Assembly (NCBI RefSeq): GCF_022647325.1
Contig: NZ_CP071405.1
Coordinates: forward strand, 3,658,001 to 3,722,000
Direction of reading: 5' to 3'
DNA length: 64,000 nt
From: Pantoea deleyi
Lineage (GTDB): Bacteria; Pseudomonadota; Gammaproteobacteria; Enterobacterales; Enterobacteriaceae
The notes beneath the pieces are model-generated. The model had not been told where the DNA came from, ran no database searches, and saw nothing but the letters and a program-made list of their open reading frames with translations. Below are positions 54,786-64,000 of this stretch, in pieces. A program made the position numbers and the translations under genes. Within the stretch, counting starts at the first letter, position 1, and the number at the start of each line of letters is the position of its first letter.

Positions 54786-55369
54786 AACGCGTAATTTCCT
54801 CAGTCAAAACCCGTTTTTCTCTACTGCGAAGGTGCAGAAGACAATACACACAGGGAGTGAGCAAAAAGCCCGGTAAATTAGAGGGTGTCTTGAAACAGCG
54901 CCCCGTATGAAAATCTGATGATTCTCATACCCATATTCAGACGCTGTCTGAGTTGATACCTGCAGAACAGGGGCGAGATAAGTACCATTTTCACTGTGGT
55001 AAATGCAACCCCTGGCGGATCCGATTAAAAGTTAGCCACCTAAGTAGCATAAAGTGCTGCCAGAAGTAAAAATCCCTAACCTGCTGTTATGAAAAGTAAT
55101 ACTTAGATGAATTTCCGCATAGCTATGCAGGGTTGGTTAAAAACGCGGCCGGCGCGTTTGCTTGCTTTTTATCCAGTTCATTCCCGTCTGACACCCTTTC
55201 TTAATTCCTCATCATCACCAGCGAGTTACCGGAAATATCAGCACCGCTTCACACTTCCCGGCGAACGGTTTATCCCGTGATCTGTGGCGCAAAAAAGAAA
55301 CAAAGCTTATGGGCGGGCTTTAATTAACCATTGATTGACATATCATTAACATCTTCAAGGAGATCCGCC
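54786..55369. other. Divergent regulatory region between gltP and acs
   Basis: 584 bp with no gene seen. It holds a nested inverted repeat (54895-54947), a weak CRP-like sequence CGTGA-TCTGTG-GCGCA (55276-55291), and the acs ribosome site AAGGAG. E. coli acs is CRP-activated, so CRP control is expected, but no good consensus site is visible. Confidence 0.5.
54895..54947. repeat. Nested inverted repeat upstream of gltP
   Basis: ACAGCG and CGCTGT are the outer arms. Inside, GTATGA-A-AATC and GATT-C-TCATAC pair with one mismatch over TGAT (54905-54930). It lies 110-160 bp upstream of the gltP start in a divergent region, so a regulatory role is more likely than termination. Confidence 0.45.
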
Positions 55370-57325
55370 ATGAGCCAAATACACAAACATCCCGTTCCAG
55401 AGAATATTGCAGCAAACACCCTGATTACCGCAGAGCAGTATCAGGCGATGTATCAGCAATCTGTCGATGATCCAGACAGTTTCTGGGGTGAACAGGGCAA
55501 AATCCTCGACTGGATTAAGCCTTACAGCAAAGTGAAAAATTGCTCGTTTGCGCCAGGTAACATTGATATTCGCTGGTACGAAGATGGCACGCTCAACCTG
55601 GCGGCAAACTGCCTTGACCGTCATCTTGCGACACGCGGCGATCACCCGGCCATTATCTGGGAGGGGGACGACGCCAGCGAAAGCAAGACCCTGACCTTCC
55701 GCCAGTTACACGCCGAAGTCTGTCGCTTCGCCAACGTGCTGGAGTTGCTGGAGGTGAAAAAAGGCGATGTGGTGGCGATCTATATGCCGATGGTGCCCGA
55801 AGCGGCCGTCGCCATGCTGGCCTGTGCGCGTATCGGTGCCGTTCATTCGGTCATCTTCGGCGGCTTTTCACCGGAGGCGGTCGCCGGGCGTATCGTCGAC
55901 TCCAGCGCGTCGCTGGTCATCACCGCCGACGAAGGGATCCGCGCCGGACGCAGCATTCCGCTGAAGAAAAATGTCGATGACGCTTTAAAGAATCCTCACG
56001 TTACCAGCGTGAAAAACGTCGTGGTATTCCGCCGCACCGGTAAAGATATCGGCTGGGTGGAAGGCCGCGATCGCTGGTGGCACGACCTGATGCAGAACGC
56101 CAGCACCAATCATTCGGCAGCCGAAGTGGGCGCGGAAGATCCGCTGTTTATCCTTTATACGTCCGGTTCTACCGGCAAGCCTAAAGGGGTGCTGCACACC
56201 ACGGGCGGCTATCTGGTTTACGCCGCGACCACGTTCAAGTTCGTCTTTGACTACCATCAGGATGATATCTACTGGTGTACCGCCGATGTCGGCTGGGTCA
56301 CGGGCCACAGCTACCTGGTCTATGGCCCGCTGGCCTGCGGGGCGACCACGCTGATGTTTGAAGGGGTGCCGAACTGGCCAGCGCCGACCCGCATGGCGGA
56401 AGTGGTCGACAAGCATAAAGTCACCCTGCTCTACACCGCGCCGACGGCAATCCGTGCGCTGATGGCGGAGGGCGACAAGGCGATTGAAGGCACGGACCGC
56501 AGCAGCCTGCGCATTATGGGGTCGGTCGGCGAGCCGATTAACCCGGAAGCCTGGGAGTGGTACTACAAAAAAATCGGTAACAGCCGCTGTCCGATCGTGG
56601 ATACGTGGTGGCAGACCGAAACCGGCGGCTTCATGATCACGCCGCTGCCGGGGGCGACCGAGCTGAAAGCCGGTTCCGCTACCCGTCCGTTCTTTGGCGT
56701 GCAACCGGCGCTGGTGGACAACGAAGGTCAGCCGCAGGAAGGCGCCTGTGAAGGCAACCTGGTGATCACGGACTCCTGGCCCGGCCAGGCGCGTACGCTG
56801 TATGGCGATCACGACCGCTTCGAGCAGACCTACTTCTCCACCTTTAAAAATGTCTACTTCAGTGGTGACGGCGCCCGTCGCGATGAAGATGGCTACTACT
56901 GGATCACCGGCCGCGTCGATGACGTGCTCAACGTCTCGGGTCACCGGCTGGGCACCGCCGAGATCGAGTCGGCGCTGGTTTCGCACCCGAAAATTGCCGA
57001 AGCGGCAGTGGTCGGGATCCCGCACAGCATCAAAGGCCAGGCGATTTATGCCTACATCACCCTGAACCACGGTGAAGAGCCGTCGCCGGAGCTCTACAGC
57101 GACGTGCGGCAGTGGGTCCGCAAAGAGATCGGCCCCATCGCCACACCGGACGTGCTGCACTGGACCGACTCTCTGCCGAAAACCCGCTCAGGCAAAATCA
57201 TGCGCCGCATTCTGCGCAAGATCGCCACCGGCGACACCAGTAATCTGGGTGATACCTCGACCCTCGCCGATCCTGGCGTGGTAGAGAAACTGCTTGAGGA
57301 GAAGCAGTCGATCAAAATGCCTTAA
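55370..57325 (+). CDS. acs: Acetyl-CoA synthetase
   Basis: Activates acetate with ATP and CoA through acetyl-AMP, allowing growth on low acetate. The 651-residue ANL-superfamily enzyme has the P-loop [13 protein letters not shown], the WWQTETGGF acetate/AMP pocket, and the SGKIMRR lysine that is acetylated to switch the enzyme off. ATG 55370 follows AAGGAG; the longer frame upstream has no ribosome site. Followed by yjcH and actP, as in E. coli. Confidence 0.97.
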   Translation: MSQIHKHPVPENIAANTLITAEQYQAMYQQSVDDPDSFWGEQGKILDWIKPYSKVKNCSFAPGNIDIRWYEDGTLNLAANCLDRHLATRGDHPAIIWEGDDASESKTLTFRQLHAEVCRFANVLELLEVKKGDVVAIYMPMVPEAAVAMLACARIGAVHSVIFGGFSPEAVAGRIVDSSASLVITADEGIRAGRSIPLKKNVDDALKNPHVTSVKNVVVFRRTGKDIGWVEGRDRWWHDLMQNASTNHSAAEVGAEDPLFILYTSGSTGKPKGVLHTTGGYLVYAATTFKFVFDYHQDDIYWCTADVGWVTGHSYLVYGPLACGATTLMFEGVPNWPAPTRMAEVVDKHKVTLLYTAPTAIRALMAEGDKAIEGTDRSSLRIMGSVGEPINPEAWEWYYKKIGNSRCPIVDTWWQTETGGFMITPLPGATELKAGSATRPFFGVQPALVDNEGQPQEGACEGNLVITDSWPGQARTLYGDHDRFEQTYFSTFKNVYFSGDGARRDEDGYYWITGRVDDVLNVSGHRLGTAEIESALVSHPKIAEAAVVGIPHSIKGQAIYAYITLNHGEEPSPELYSDVRQWVRKEIGPIATPDVLHWTDSLPKTRSGKIMRRILRKIATGDTSNLGDTSTLADPGVVEKLLEEKQSIKMP

Positions 57326-57465
57326 GCGTACGCAATCCGGCGGGAAGATCGCTTCCCGCCACCCCCGCCCCACGCAGTCTGTTTCGCGAGTCACAACTAC
57401 TATAACCAGCTGAATCCGCGCCCTGACGCGAGGTTCTCGCCTGCAAGCCCTCTGGAGAAAATGTG

Positions 57466-57795
57466 ATGAATGACGCCCTTTCGAATCAGGATGCCATCAA
57501 TCAACAGATTGAACGCAATCCCCGTTTTCATGAGTTAGTCCGTAAACGTCAGGCGTTCGCCACGCTGCTGTCGCTGATTATGCTGGTGCTCTACGTCGGC
57601 TTTATCCTGCTGATTGCCTTTGCACCCGGCTGGCTTGGCACGCCGCTGCATGCCGGGACGAACGTCACGCGCGGCATCCCGATTGGCGTCGGGCTGATCG
57701 TGATGTCGTTTGTCCTGACCGGCGTCTATGTCTGGCGTGCCAATGGTGAGTTTGACCGTTTAACCAAAGCGATCCTCAGCGAGGTGAAATCATGA
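57466..57795 (+). CDS. yjcH: DUF485 inner membrane protein YjcH
   Basis: A 109-residue protein with two transmembrane helices (about residues 33-55 and 72-92) and the conserved family segments [16 protein letters not shown] and [31 protein letters not shown]. Always paired with ActP-type acetate permeases, for which it may be an accessory subunit. ATG 57466 has GGAG eight bases upstream. Its end overlaps actP by ATGA. Confidence 0.93.
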   Translation: MNDALSNQDAINQQIERNPRFHELVRKRQAFATLLSLIMLVLYVGFILLIAFAPGWLGTPLHAGTNVTRGIPIGVGLIVMSFVLTGVYVWRANGEFDRLTKAILSEVKS

Positions 57796-59447
57796 CCCGT
57801 CTCACCTTGTGGCTGCTGGCCATGCTGCTGCCCTTCTCCGCCCTGGCGGCCGATGCGATTACCGGCGCGGTGCAGCGCCAGGCGACTAACTACCAGGCGA
57901 TCATCATGTTTATGATTTTCGTCGGTGCCACGCTGGGCATTACCTACTGGGCCTCCCGGCGTACCCGATCGCGTAACGACTACTACACCGCCGGCGGCAA
58001 TATCACCGGCTTTCAGAATGGCCTGGCGATGGCGGGTGACTTTATGTCCGCCGCCTCGTTCCTGGGCATCTCGGCGCTGGTCTACACCTCCGGCTATGAC
58101 GGCCTCATCTACTCGCTCGGCTTCCTGGTCGGCTGGCCGATGATTCTGTTTTTAATCGCCGAGCGGCTGCGCAACCTGGGTCGCTATACCTTTGCCGACG
58201 TCGCCTCCTACCGTCTGAAGCAGATGCCGATCCGTATCCTGTCGGCCTGCGGCTCGCTGGTGGTGGTGGCGCTCTACCTGATTGCGCAGATGGTCGGCGC
58301 CGGTAAGCTCATCCAGCTGCTGTTTGGTCTTAACTACCATGTGGCGGTGGTGCTGGTGGGCATTCTGATGGTGATGTATGTGCTGTTTGGCGGCATGCTC
58401 GCTACCACCTGGGTACAGATCATCAAGGCGGTGCTGCTGCTGTTTGGTGCCACCTTTATGGCGGTGATGGTGATGAAGGCGACCGGTTTCAGCTTCAATA
58501 CGCTGTTCACCGAGGCGATGGCGGTTCATCCCAAAGGCAACGCCATTATGCAGCCGGGCGGACTGGTGAAAGATCCCATTTCGGCGCTGTCGCTGGGGCT
58601 GGGGCTGATGTTCGGTACGGCCGGATTACCGCATATCCTGATGCGTTTCTTTACCGTGGCGGATGCCAAAGAGGCGCGTAAAAGCGTCTTCTGGGCCACC
58701 GGCTTTATGGGGTATTTCTACTTCCTCACCTTTATCATCGGCTTTGGCGCCATTCTGCTGGTCGGCGCGAATCCGATCTTTAAAGATGCCAGCGGCGCGC
58801 TGATTGGCGGCACCAACATGGCGGCGGTCCACCTGGCGAACGCCGTAGGGGGCAGCACCTTCCTGGGCTTTATCTCTGCGGTTGCCTTCGCCACGATCCT
58901 GGCGGTAGTGGCGGGCCTGACCCTGGCGGGCGCCTCGGCGGTGTCACACGATCTCTACGCCAGCGTCTACCGTAAAGGCCAGGCCAGCGAGAAAGATGAG
59001 CTGCGGGTCTCCAAAATCACCGTGCTGGCGCTGGGTGTGGTGGCGATTGCGCTGGGCATCCTGTTCGAGAAGCAGAACATCGCCTTTATGGTCGGGCTGG
59101 CCTTCTCGATTGCGGCCAGCTGTAACTTCCCGATCATCCTGCTGTCGATGTACTGGTCGAAACTCACGACGCGCGGTGCGATGGTGGGCGGCTGGCTGGG
59201 CCTGCTGACGGCCGTGGTCCTGATGATCCTCGGCCCGACCGTGTGGGTGCAGGTACTGGGTAACCCAGCGCCGATTTTCCCGTATGAGTATCCGGCGCTG
59301 TTCTCCATGGCCGTGGCGTTTATCGGTATCTGGATCTTCTCCATTACCGACCATACGCCGCAGGGCGCAGAGGAGCGTTCCCGCTTCCGGGCGCAGTTTA
59401 TTCGTTCACAGACCGGCACCGGTATTCAGCAGGGCAAAGCCCACTGA
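57792..59447 (+). CDS. actP: Cation/acetate symporter ActP
   Basis: A 551-residue sodium:solute symporter (SSS family) that imports acetate and glycolate. A cleavable signal-like N-terminus (ALAADAITG) precedes about 13 helices, with [39 protein letters not shown] read near residues 55-93 and [21 protein letters not shown] near 277-297. Overlaps yjcH by ATGA, completing the acs-yjcH-actP operon. Confidence 0.96.
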   Translation: MTRLTLWLLAMLLPFSALAADAITGAVQRQATNYQAIIMFMIFVGATLGITYWASRRTRSRNDYYTAGGNITGFQNGLAMAGDFMSAASFLGISALVYTSGYDGLIYSLGFLVGWPMILFLIAERLRNLGRYTFADVASYRLKQMPIRILSACGSLVVVALYLIAQMVGAGKLIQLLFGLNYHVAVVLVGILMVMYVLFGGMLATTWVQIIKAVLLLFGATFMAVMVMKATGFSFNTLFTEAMAVHPKGNAIMQPGGLVKDPISALSLGLGLMFGTAGLPHILMRFFTVADAKEARKSVFWATGFMGYFYFLTFIIGFGAILLVGANPIFKDASGALIGGTNMAAVHLANAVGGSTFLGFISAVAFATILAVVAGLTLAGASAVSHDLYASVYRKGQASEKDELRVSKITVLALGVVAIALGILFEKQNIAFMVGLAFSIAASCNFPIILLSMYWSKLTTRGAMVGGWLGLLTAVVLMILGPTVWVQVLGNPAPIFPYEYPALFSMAVAFIGIWIFSITDHTPQGAEERSRFRAQFIRSQTGTGIQQGKAH

Positions 59448-59464
59448 TTTTATGGTGTGACAAA

Positions 59465-59494
59465 AAAAGGGCGGCTGATAACAGCCGCCCTTTT
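59465..59494. terminator. Bidirectional terminator after actP
   Basis: AAAAGGGCGGCT and AGCCGCCCTTTT form a 12-bp stem over GATAAC with A/T tracts on both sides. It serves actP and the convergent yfaZ-like gene. Confidence 0.9.
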
Positions 59495-59514
59495 CTTTTC
59501 ATCATGCCACGGGA

Positions 59515-60060
59515 TCAGAAACGCAGTGAGGCACCCACGTACGGGCCATCGACCAGTACGTTATCTTTGCGTCCGCCTTTGTTATTCAGTTCGATGTACT
59601 GATAACCCACGCGCAGGTTCAGCAGGGAAACCGGCGTGAAGCTCAGGCCGCCAGCGGCTTCCTGATAGCTGTCGAGGTGATCGGTAAGCGACTCCGGCGC
59701 GTAATAATATTCGCCATACACGCCCCACATGCTGTTGAAGCTGTAGTTCGCAGCGCCACCCAGCGCCACCGCAAATCCATCTTTTCCATCTTCAGGATGG
59801 GTGAAGATCGCTTTTGCGGTCGGCGCCAGACGCAGAGGTCCGAAGTCAACGTTGTAGCCCAGACCGGCACCGTAGGTGCTGCCGTCATGGTCGCTGCGCA
59901 GCCAGTTCCCCTTCAGAAACAGGCCAGGGGTCGTGGTGCCCAGACCCAGATTCAGATTGGTGTTGTGTTCGCTGACGTCCACACTACCTTCAATCGCCTG
60001 AGCCGCACCGCTCAGTAAAACCAGCCCGAGGGCGCTCCCGGCAACAAGTTGCTTAAACAT
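59515..60060 (-). CDS. yfaZ: YfaZ-family outer membrane protein
   Basis: A 181-residue beta-barrel: signal peptide ending AQA, then alternating strands matching YfaZ, such as YGAGLGYNVDFGPLRLAP, PEDGKDGFAVALGG, VYGEYYYAPESL and the C-terminal DGPYVGASLRF with a terminal Phe for barrel assembly. GGAG precedes the ATG. Function of the family is unknown; it is usually described as porin-like. Confidence 0.9.
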   Translation of the reverse strand: MFKQLVAGSALGLVLLSGAAQAIEGSVDVSEHNTNLNLGLGTTTPGLFLKGNWLRSDHDGSTYGAGLGYNVDFGPLRLAPTAKAIFTHPEDGKDGFAVALGGAANYSFNSMWGVYGEYYYAPESLTDHLDSYQEAAGGLSFTPVSLLNLRVGYQYIELNNKGGRKDNVLVDGPYVGASLRF

Positions 60061-60202
60061 GATTCCACTCCGTGAAAGGACAATTAATTCGGCCGCAAGG
60101 TTAACAGCCTGAAACGGGGTGACAACAAAATACCAAAAACTTTACGTAAAAAACCGTGTCCCTTTCTGCCTGCCTGTTATCACCCGCGCAACGGAGTGTA
60201 GA

Positions 60203-60898
60203 CTATATTGTCCACATCAGGTGGCCAATCAGGGGCGCCATCACCACGGTGACCACGCCCGACAGCATCATCACCAGGCTGGCGACGACGCCCTCCTGCT
60301 GCCCCAGCTGATAGGCGCGTGCGGTTCCGGCCCCGTGCGAGGCCGCGCCGAATCCGGCTCCTTTCGCCACGCCCTGCTTAATCGCGATCCGCAGAAACAG
60401 CACATCGCCCACCGCCATGCCAAACACGCCGGTGATCACCACGAACAGCGCCACCAGATCGGGCTGACCGCCAATCGGGCCTGCCGCCGCCAGCGCAAAG
60501 GGGGTGGTGATCGAGCGCACGGCCAGACTGCGCTGGATCGCCTCCGGCAGGGTGAGCAGCCGCGCCAGCCAGACGGAACTGCAGACGGCGACCAGCGTGG
60601 CGGTGATTACCCCCGCGCTCAGCGACAGCCAGTGGCGTCGGATGATCGCCACGTTCTCATAGACCGGCACCGCAAAGGCCAGCGTGGCCGGGCCGAGCAG
60701 CCAGAGCAGCCAGTGGTTTTCTGCGATGTAATCCTGCCAGCTGATGTGCGTCAGCAGCAGCAGCGCCACCAGCACCAGGGGCGTCATCACCAGCGGCATC
60801 AGCAGCAGCGTCCGCCAGCGGCGATAGAGCCGTTTATTCAGCGCATAAACCAGCAGCGTGACCGCCACACACAGCAGGCTGAGCAGAAGATCACGCAT
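60203..60898 (-). CDS. CidB/LrgB-family membrane protein (YohK-like)
   Basis: A 231-residue protein with about eight helices. LRIAIKQGVAKGAGFGAASHGAGTARAYQLGQQEG, read near residues 172-206, is the family signature. With the CidA-like partner it forms a holin/antiholin-like or small-acid transport system; the B. subtilis relatives PftAB carry pyruvate. The start at 60898 overlaps the cidA-like stop by 8 bp; a longer frame runs through the upstream gene. Confidence 0.9.
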   Translation of the reverse strand: MRDLLLSLLCVAVTLLVYALNKRLYRRWRTLLLMPLVMTPLVLVALLLLTHISWQDYIAENHWLLWLLGPATLAFAVPVYENVAIIRRHWLSLSAGVITATLVAVCSSVWLARLLTLPEAIQRSLAVRSITTPFALAAAGPIGGQPDLVALFVVITGVFGMAVGDVLFLRIAIKQGVAKGAGFGAASHGAGTARAYQLGQQEGVVASLVMMLSGVVTVVMAPLIGHLMWTI

Positions 60899-61316
60899 CG
60901 GGTGCCTGCTTACGCGCGGCACGCGCGACTTCATACTGATAAACCCTGTCCACCACCCAGGCCGTCGAGGCCAGCACCAGCAGCGTACTGACGCCAATCA
61001 CCACACAGATGCGCCAGCCATCCATCCGCAGCAGATCGCCATAGTTGACCACGGCCACCACCGCCGGAATAAAGAACAGCAGCATCTCCGCCAGCAGCCA
61101 GCGCGATCCCGCCCTGACCCAGTTCAGCGGCACGATCCGCGTCACGATTAACGCCAGCATCAGCAGCATCCCGACGATATTGGCGGGCAGCGGCAGATGC
61201 AGCCAGCTCACCAGCCGGTCGCAGGCGATGTAGAGGCCGATATAGAACCCCAGCTGCAGCGGCAGGCTGAACCACTGCGCTGCGCGATGAGTGCGTGAAA
61301 CCAGCAGTGACGCCAT
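60891..61316 (-). CDS. CidA/LrgA-family holin-like protein
   Basis: A 141-residue protein with four transmembrane helices: GLYIACDRLVSWLHLPLPANIVGMLLMLALI, read near residues 27-57, and LLAEMLLFFIPAVVAVVNYGDLL near 74-96 are typical. GGGGGAGAGG precedes the start at 61316. First gene of a two-gene operon with the CidB-like gene, and divergent from the LysR gene, the same layout as CidR-CidAB loci in other bacteria. Confidence 0.9.
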   Translation of the reverse strand: MASLLVSRTHRAAQWFSLPLQLGFYIGLYIACDRLVSWLHLPLPANIVGMLLMLALIVTRIVPLNWVRAGSRWLLAEMLLFFIPAVVAVVNYGDLLRMDGWRICVVIGVSTLLVLASTAWVVDRVYQYEVARAARKQAPDA

Positions 61317-61418
61317 CTTCCTCTCCCCCGATTAAATTGACCGCACCAGTATAAAACGCCCACAGAAGGTGAAAAAAATGAATTAAAATTATCGGAATCA
61401 TGCCTGAAAGGAATAGTT

Positions 61419-62321
61419 ATGGATGTTCGTGCCCTGCGTTACTTTACTGAGGTCGTCCGCCAGCAGAGCTTTACCCGGGCGGCACAGAAACTGTTTGTGA
61501 CCCAGCCGACCATCAGCAAGATGCTGCGTCAGCTGGAGGAGGAGCTGGGCTGCACGCTGATCCTGCGCGATGGCCGCCGTCTGCACCTTACCGACAGCGG
61601 CGAGGCGGTCTATCAGCGAGGTCTGGCGATCCTGCAGGAGTTTCATCAGCTGGAGGCGGAGATCGGTGACATTAACCAGCTCAAAACCGGCGAATTACGG
61701 CTCGGTATTCCGCCGATGGTCGGTATGCAGATCGCCGGTTCGATTTCCGCCTTTCGCCGCCGCTATCCCGGCGTGAAGCTGAAGATCTCTGAGTTTGGCG
61801 GCCTGACGGTTCAGCAGGCGGTGCTGGCGGGCAGCCTTGATATCGCCCTGACCGCCCTGCCGGTGGACGCCGGGCTACCGCTGAACACGCTGCCGCTGAT
61901 GCACCATCCGCTCTGTGTGCTGCTGCCGCGCCATCCGGAGTGGCTCGACCGCCAGCAGATGAGCCTGACCGAACTCGCACAACATCCCCTGCTGATTTTC
62001 AATGAGGAGTTCTCGCTGAATCGTCAGCTGATGCAGGCCTTTCAGCGGCTCAGCCTGACGCCTACGGTGGCGGTGCGCAGCGGACAGTGGGATTTTCTGG
62101 CGGCCATGGTGCAGGCCGGGATGGGGCTGGCGATCCTGCCGGAGCCGATCTGTCAGCGTCTGGACAAACAATCTCTGCTGTGGCTGCCGCTGGAATCGGA
62201 ACTGAAGTGGAGTCTGGGCCTGATCTGGCGGGAGGGCTGCTATCTGTCGCGCAGCGCCCAGGCGTGGATAGCCTGCTGCCGCGAACACTGGCCGGATGAA
62301 CCGCCGCGCCTGTCGGTATGA
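61419..62321 (+). CDS. LysR-type regulator, CidR-like
   Basis: A 300-residue LysR protein: helix-turn-helix FTRAAQKLFVTQPTISKMLRQLEEELG at about residues 17-43 and an effector domain with FGGLTVQQAVLAGSLDIALTALP and QAGMGLAILPEPIC. It is divergent from the cidA-like gene across 102 bp, the arrangement of CidR regulators, which in Gram-positive bacteria activate cidAB in response to acetate. An acetate effector here is an inference, made more attractive by acs-actP 2 kb away. Confidence 0.87.
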   Translation: MDVRALRYFTEVVRQQSFTRAAQKLFVTQPTISKMLRQLEEELGCTLILRDGRRLHLTDSGEAVYQRGLAILQEFHQLEAEIGDINQLKTGELRLGIPPMVGMQIAGSISAFRRRYPGVKLKISEFGGLTVQQAVLAGSLDIALTALPVDAGLPLNTLPLMHHPLCVLLPRHPEWLDRQQMSLTELAQHPLLIFNEEFSLNRQLMQAFQRLSLTPTVAVRSGQWDFLAAMVQAGMGLAILPEPICQRLDKQSLLWLPLESELKWSLGLIWREGCYLSRSAQAWIACCREHWPDEPPRLSV

Positions 62322-62324
62322 AAC

Positions 62325-62357
62325 GCTGGCACGCCGCATGAGCGCAGGCGTGCCAGC
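62325..62357. terminator. Hairpin between the cidR-like and yjcE genes
   Basis: GCTGGCACGCC and GGCGTGCCAGC form a perfect 11-bp stem with an 11-base loop, lying between convergent stop codons. T-tract absent. Confidence 0.65.
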
Positions 62358-62363
62358 CTGACC

Positions 62364-64000
62364 TTACTCCTCTTTTTCGATCAGCAGGATCTCCAGCAGG
62401 TCCAGATCATGCAGTAACTTCTGCATGGTCTCGTTGGAGATCTGCTGAGTGGCGCGCAGATGGTAGACCTCGGCACGCTCGGCGCGCAGTCCGGTCAGAC
62501 GGAAGCGGCGCTCCAGGTTTTCGGCGTAGAGCGCATGTTCCAGGTCATTCTTCCCTTCGGCGCGGCGACGCAGATTGCCAATCACCCGCAGGCTCACCTC
62601 TTTCAGCAGCTCCGGATCGATATTCTCTTCCGACTCATTTTCCAGCCGCTCTTCCATCTTGTGCAGGCTTTCAATTGCCGCCCCGGCCATCACTGCGCGG
62701 GCGCTCTGCAGTTCGCGACGATGGGCGCCTTTGTCGATGCTGTCGATGCCGCGCAGCAGCACCGGCAGGATCACCACGCCCACCAGCAGCGAGAAGAGAA
62801 TCACGCCGGTGGCGATAAAGACCAGCTCATAGCGCGCCGGGAAGGGATCACCGTTGCTCAGGAACAGGGGAATCGACAGCACACCGGCCAGGGTAATCGC
62901 ACCGCGCACGCCGGCAAAGGAGGCGATCAGCAGTTCACGCAGCGAGTAGTTAGAGAACTCCAGCGGCTTCTTCTTCAGCAGGCGTTTGCTGAAGCGCTGC
63001 ATAATCCACAGCCAGCCGAAACGCACCACCATCAGCGCCAGATAGACCAGCCCGATGTCGGCAAACAGCATCCAGAGTTCGACATTGGGATCGGCCTGCG
63101 CCTGGTCCACAGAGGTCTGCAGGATGTCCGGCAGCTGCAGGCCCAGCATCAGGAAGACCATGCCGTTAAACACGAACTCCAGCATCTGCCAGACGCTGTT
63201 AGCACGCAGACGCATCGCCAGCGGTGCCTGACGGATAATGCCGGAACGGGTGATGGTCATCCCGGCCGCCACGGCCGCCAGAATGCCTGACACGCCCAGA
63301 TGTTCGGCAATCAGGTAAGAGGCAAACGGCAGCAGCAGCAGCAGGACGGTCTGCGTGGCCGGATCGTCGCCGCTCCAGCGGCTGAGCAGACGCAGCGATT
63401 TCCCGTAGAGCCAGCAGACGGCCACACCGGCGATCAGCCCGCCTATCGCGACTTTGAGAAACTCAATGCTGGCACCGCTCCAGGTAAACACCATGGTGCC
63501 CATCGCGACGGCGACGGCAAACTTCAAGGAGACCAGGCCCGACGCATCATTCATCAGGGCTTCACCCTGAACAATCGACATGATCTTCTTGGGAATGCGG
63601 CCTTCCCCGACGATGCCGGAGAGCGCCACGGCATCGGTCGGCGACAGCACCGCGGCCAGCGCAAAGGCTGGGATCAGCGGAATGCCAGGCACCATCCAGT
63701 AGATCAGATAGCCGATACCGATCACGGTAATCAGCACCAGCGCCAGCGCTAAGCCGATGATCTCACGACCGTGATGCAGGAACTCGCTGATCGGCGTCTT
63801 CCAGCCATCCGCGAACAGCAGCGGCGGGATAAACAGCACCAGAAACAGCTCCGGGTCGAAGTCCACATGCAGACCAAACGTGGGCCAGGCCAGCAGCGCA
63901 CCGGCGGCGATCTGGACCAGCGGCAACGGGATCTGAAAAGGGAGGATACGGGCCGCGACGCCAGAGAGCGACACGACCAGCGTCATGATGAGAATAGTAA
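62364..64000 (-). CDS. yjcE: Na+/H+ antiporter, CPA1 family, YjcE-like (5' end cut by window)
   Basis: A monovalent cation:proton antiporter with about 12 helices and a C-terminal cytoplasmic domain. The frame continues past the window end; in-window upstream codons read TILIMTLV, and E. coli YjcE begins MEIFFTILIMTLV, so only about five residues are missing. Key segments are FALAAVLSPTDAVALSGIVGEGRIP, GEALMNDASGLVSLKFA with the ion-binding Asp, and SFAGVRGAITLAGVLSIP. Its position near actP matches E. coli gene order. Confidence 0.94.
   Translation of the reverse strand, partial: TILIMTLVVSLSGVAARILPFQIPLPLVQIAAGALLAWPTFGLHVDFDPELFLVLFIPPLLFADGWKTPISEFLHHGREIIGLALALVLITVIGIGYLIYWMVPGIPLIPAFALAAVLSPTDAVALSGIVGEGRIPKKIMSIVQGEALMNDASGLVSLKFAVAVAMGTMVFTWSGASIEFLKVAIGGLIAGVAVCWLYGKSLRLLSRWSGDDPATQTVLLLLLPFASYLIAEHLGVSGILAAVAAGMTITRSGIIRQAPLAMRLRANSVWQMLEFVFNGMVFLMLGLQLPDILQTSVDQAQADPNVELWMLFADIGLVYLALMVVRFGWLWIMQRFSKRLLKKKPLEFSNYSLRELLIASFAGVRGAITLAGVLSIPLFLSNGDPFPARYELVFIATGVILFSLLVGVVILPVLLRGIDSIDKGAHRRELQSARAVMAGAAIESLHKMEERLENESEENIDPELLKEVSLRVIGNLRRRAEGKNDLEHALYAENLERRFRLTGLRAERAEVYHLRATQQISNETMQKLLHDLDLLEILLIEKEE

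Noticed and set aside
55276..55291. CRP site upstream of acs (CGTGA-TCTGTG-GCGCA)
   Set aside because: Only one half-site is close to consensus. CRP control of acs is expected from E. coli, but this sequence does not show it.
1..64000. CRISPR arrays, tRNA or rRNA genes, transposases and phage genes
   Set aside because: None recognised by eye on either strand. A dedicated search could still find a divergent tRNA or small RNA.

Overview
The window reads as a chromosomal segment of an enterobacterium of the Erwiniaceae, most likely Pantoea or a close relative. Many genes are near-colinear with Escherichia coli homologues (yghU, gcd, tsx, abgR-abgABT, sbmA, aer, murQP, gltP, acs-yjcH-actP, yjcE). 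They are mixed with genes common in plant-associated, sugar-oxidising enterics: a three-subunit membrane gluconate dehydrogenase, PQQ glucose dehydrogenase and a GH28 pectinase-type locus. The DNA is GC-rich, with AT-rich islands around 21.5-22.6 kb and 28.0-29.3 kb. Genus assignment is an inference from gene content. I saw no tRNA, rRNA, insertion sequence, phage gene or CRISPR array.

Layout. 0-5 kb: distal part of a chaperone-usher fimbrial operon (pilin tail, chaperone, usher, minor pilin, two-domain tip adhesin, small ORF). 5-10 kb: yghU with a DUF1330 gene, a Fur-box-preceded YncE-like lipoprotein, and divergent dmlR/dmlA for D-malate or tartrate. 10-20 kb: a carbohydrate locus with no recognised substrate: GH28 hydrolase, two permeases and a binding protein in one minus-strand operon; an OGA-like acetyltransferase and the ABC ATPase in a plus-strand operon; a ROK regulator lacking its zinc motif with a BadF-type sugar kinase; and a Gfo/Idh dehydrogenase. 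20-27.9 kb: two MFS exporters, a degenerate EAL-domain protein, gcd, a LysR regulator and a MarA/SoxS-type regulator. 28.2-28.95 kb: a candidate class II microcin gene with its own consensus-like promoter, followed by a small membrane protein that looks like its immunity gene. 29-34 kb: QseBC/TctDE-like two-component system, tsx behind a consensus CRP site, and a VOC protein. 33.3-38.8 kb: abgR and abgABT for p-aminobenzoyl-glutamate use. 38.9-48.9 kb: an MFS carrier, the gluconate 2-dehydrogenase operon behind a GntR-like palindrome, sbmA, a DUF1471 protein, and a NepI-like exporter divergent from an AraC regulator. 48.9-64 kb: aer, murQP, gltP, acs-yjcH-actP, a YfaZ porin-like protein, cidR-cidAB, and the Na+/H+ antiporter yjcE, cut by the window end.

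How it fits together. Gcd and the gluconate dehydrogenase complex would oxidise glucose to gluconate and then 2-ketogluconate in the periplasm, feeding electrons to the quinone pool. acs-yjcH-actP scavenges acetate, and cidR-cidAB next to it belongs to a family whose regulators respond to acetate in other bacteria. murQP recycles N-acetylmuramic acid but lacks an adjacent murR. The strongest candidate for something undescribed is the microcin/immunity pair at 28.26-28.86 kb, whose 15-residue leader matches the double-glycine leader pattern of known class II microcins. Next is the 9.8-20.1 kb sugar locus, where two similar 21-bp dyads overlap or adjoin the presumed promoters.
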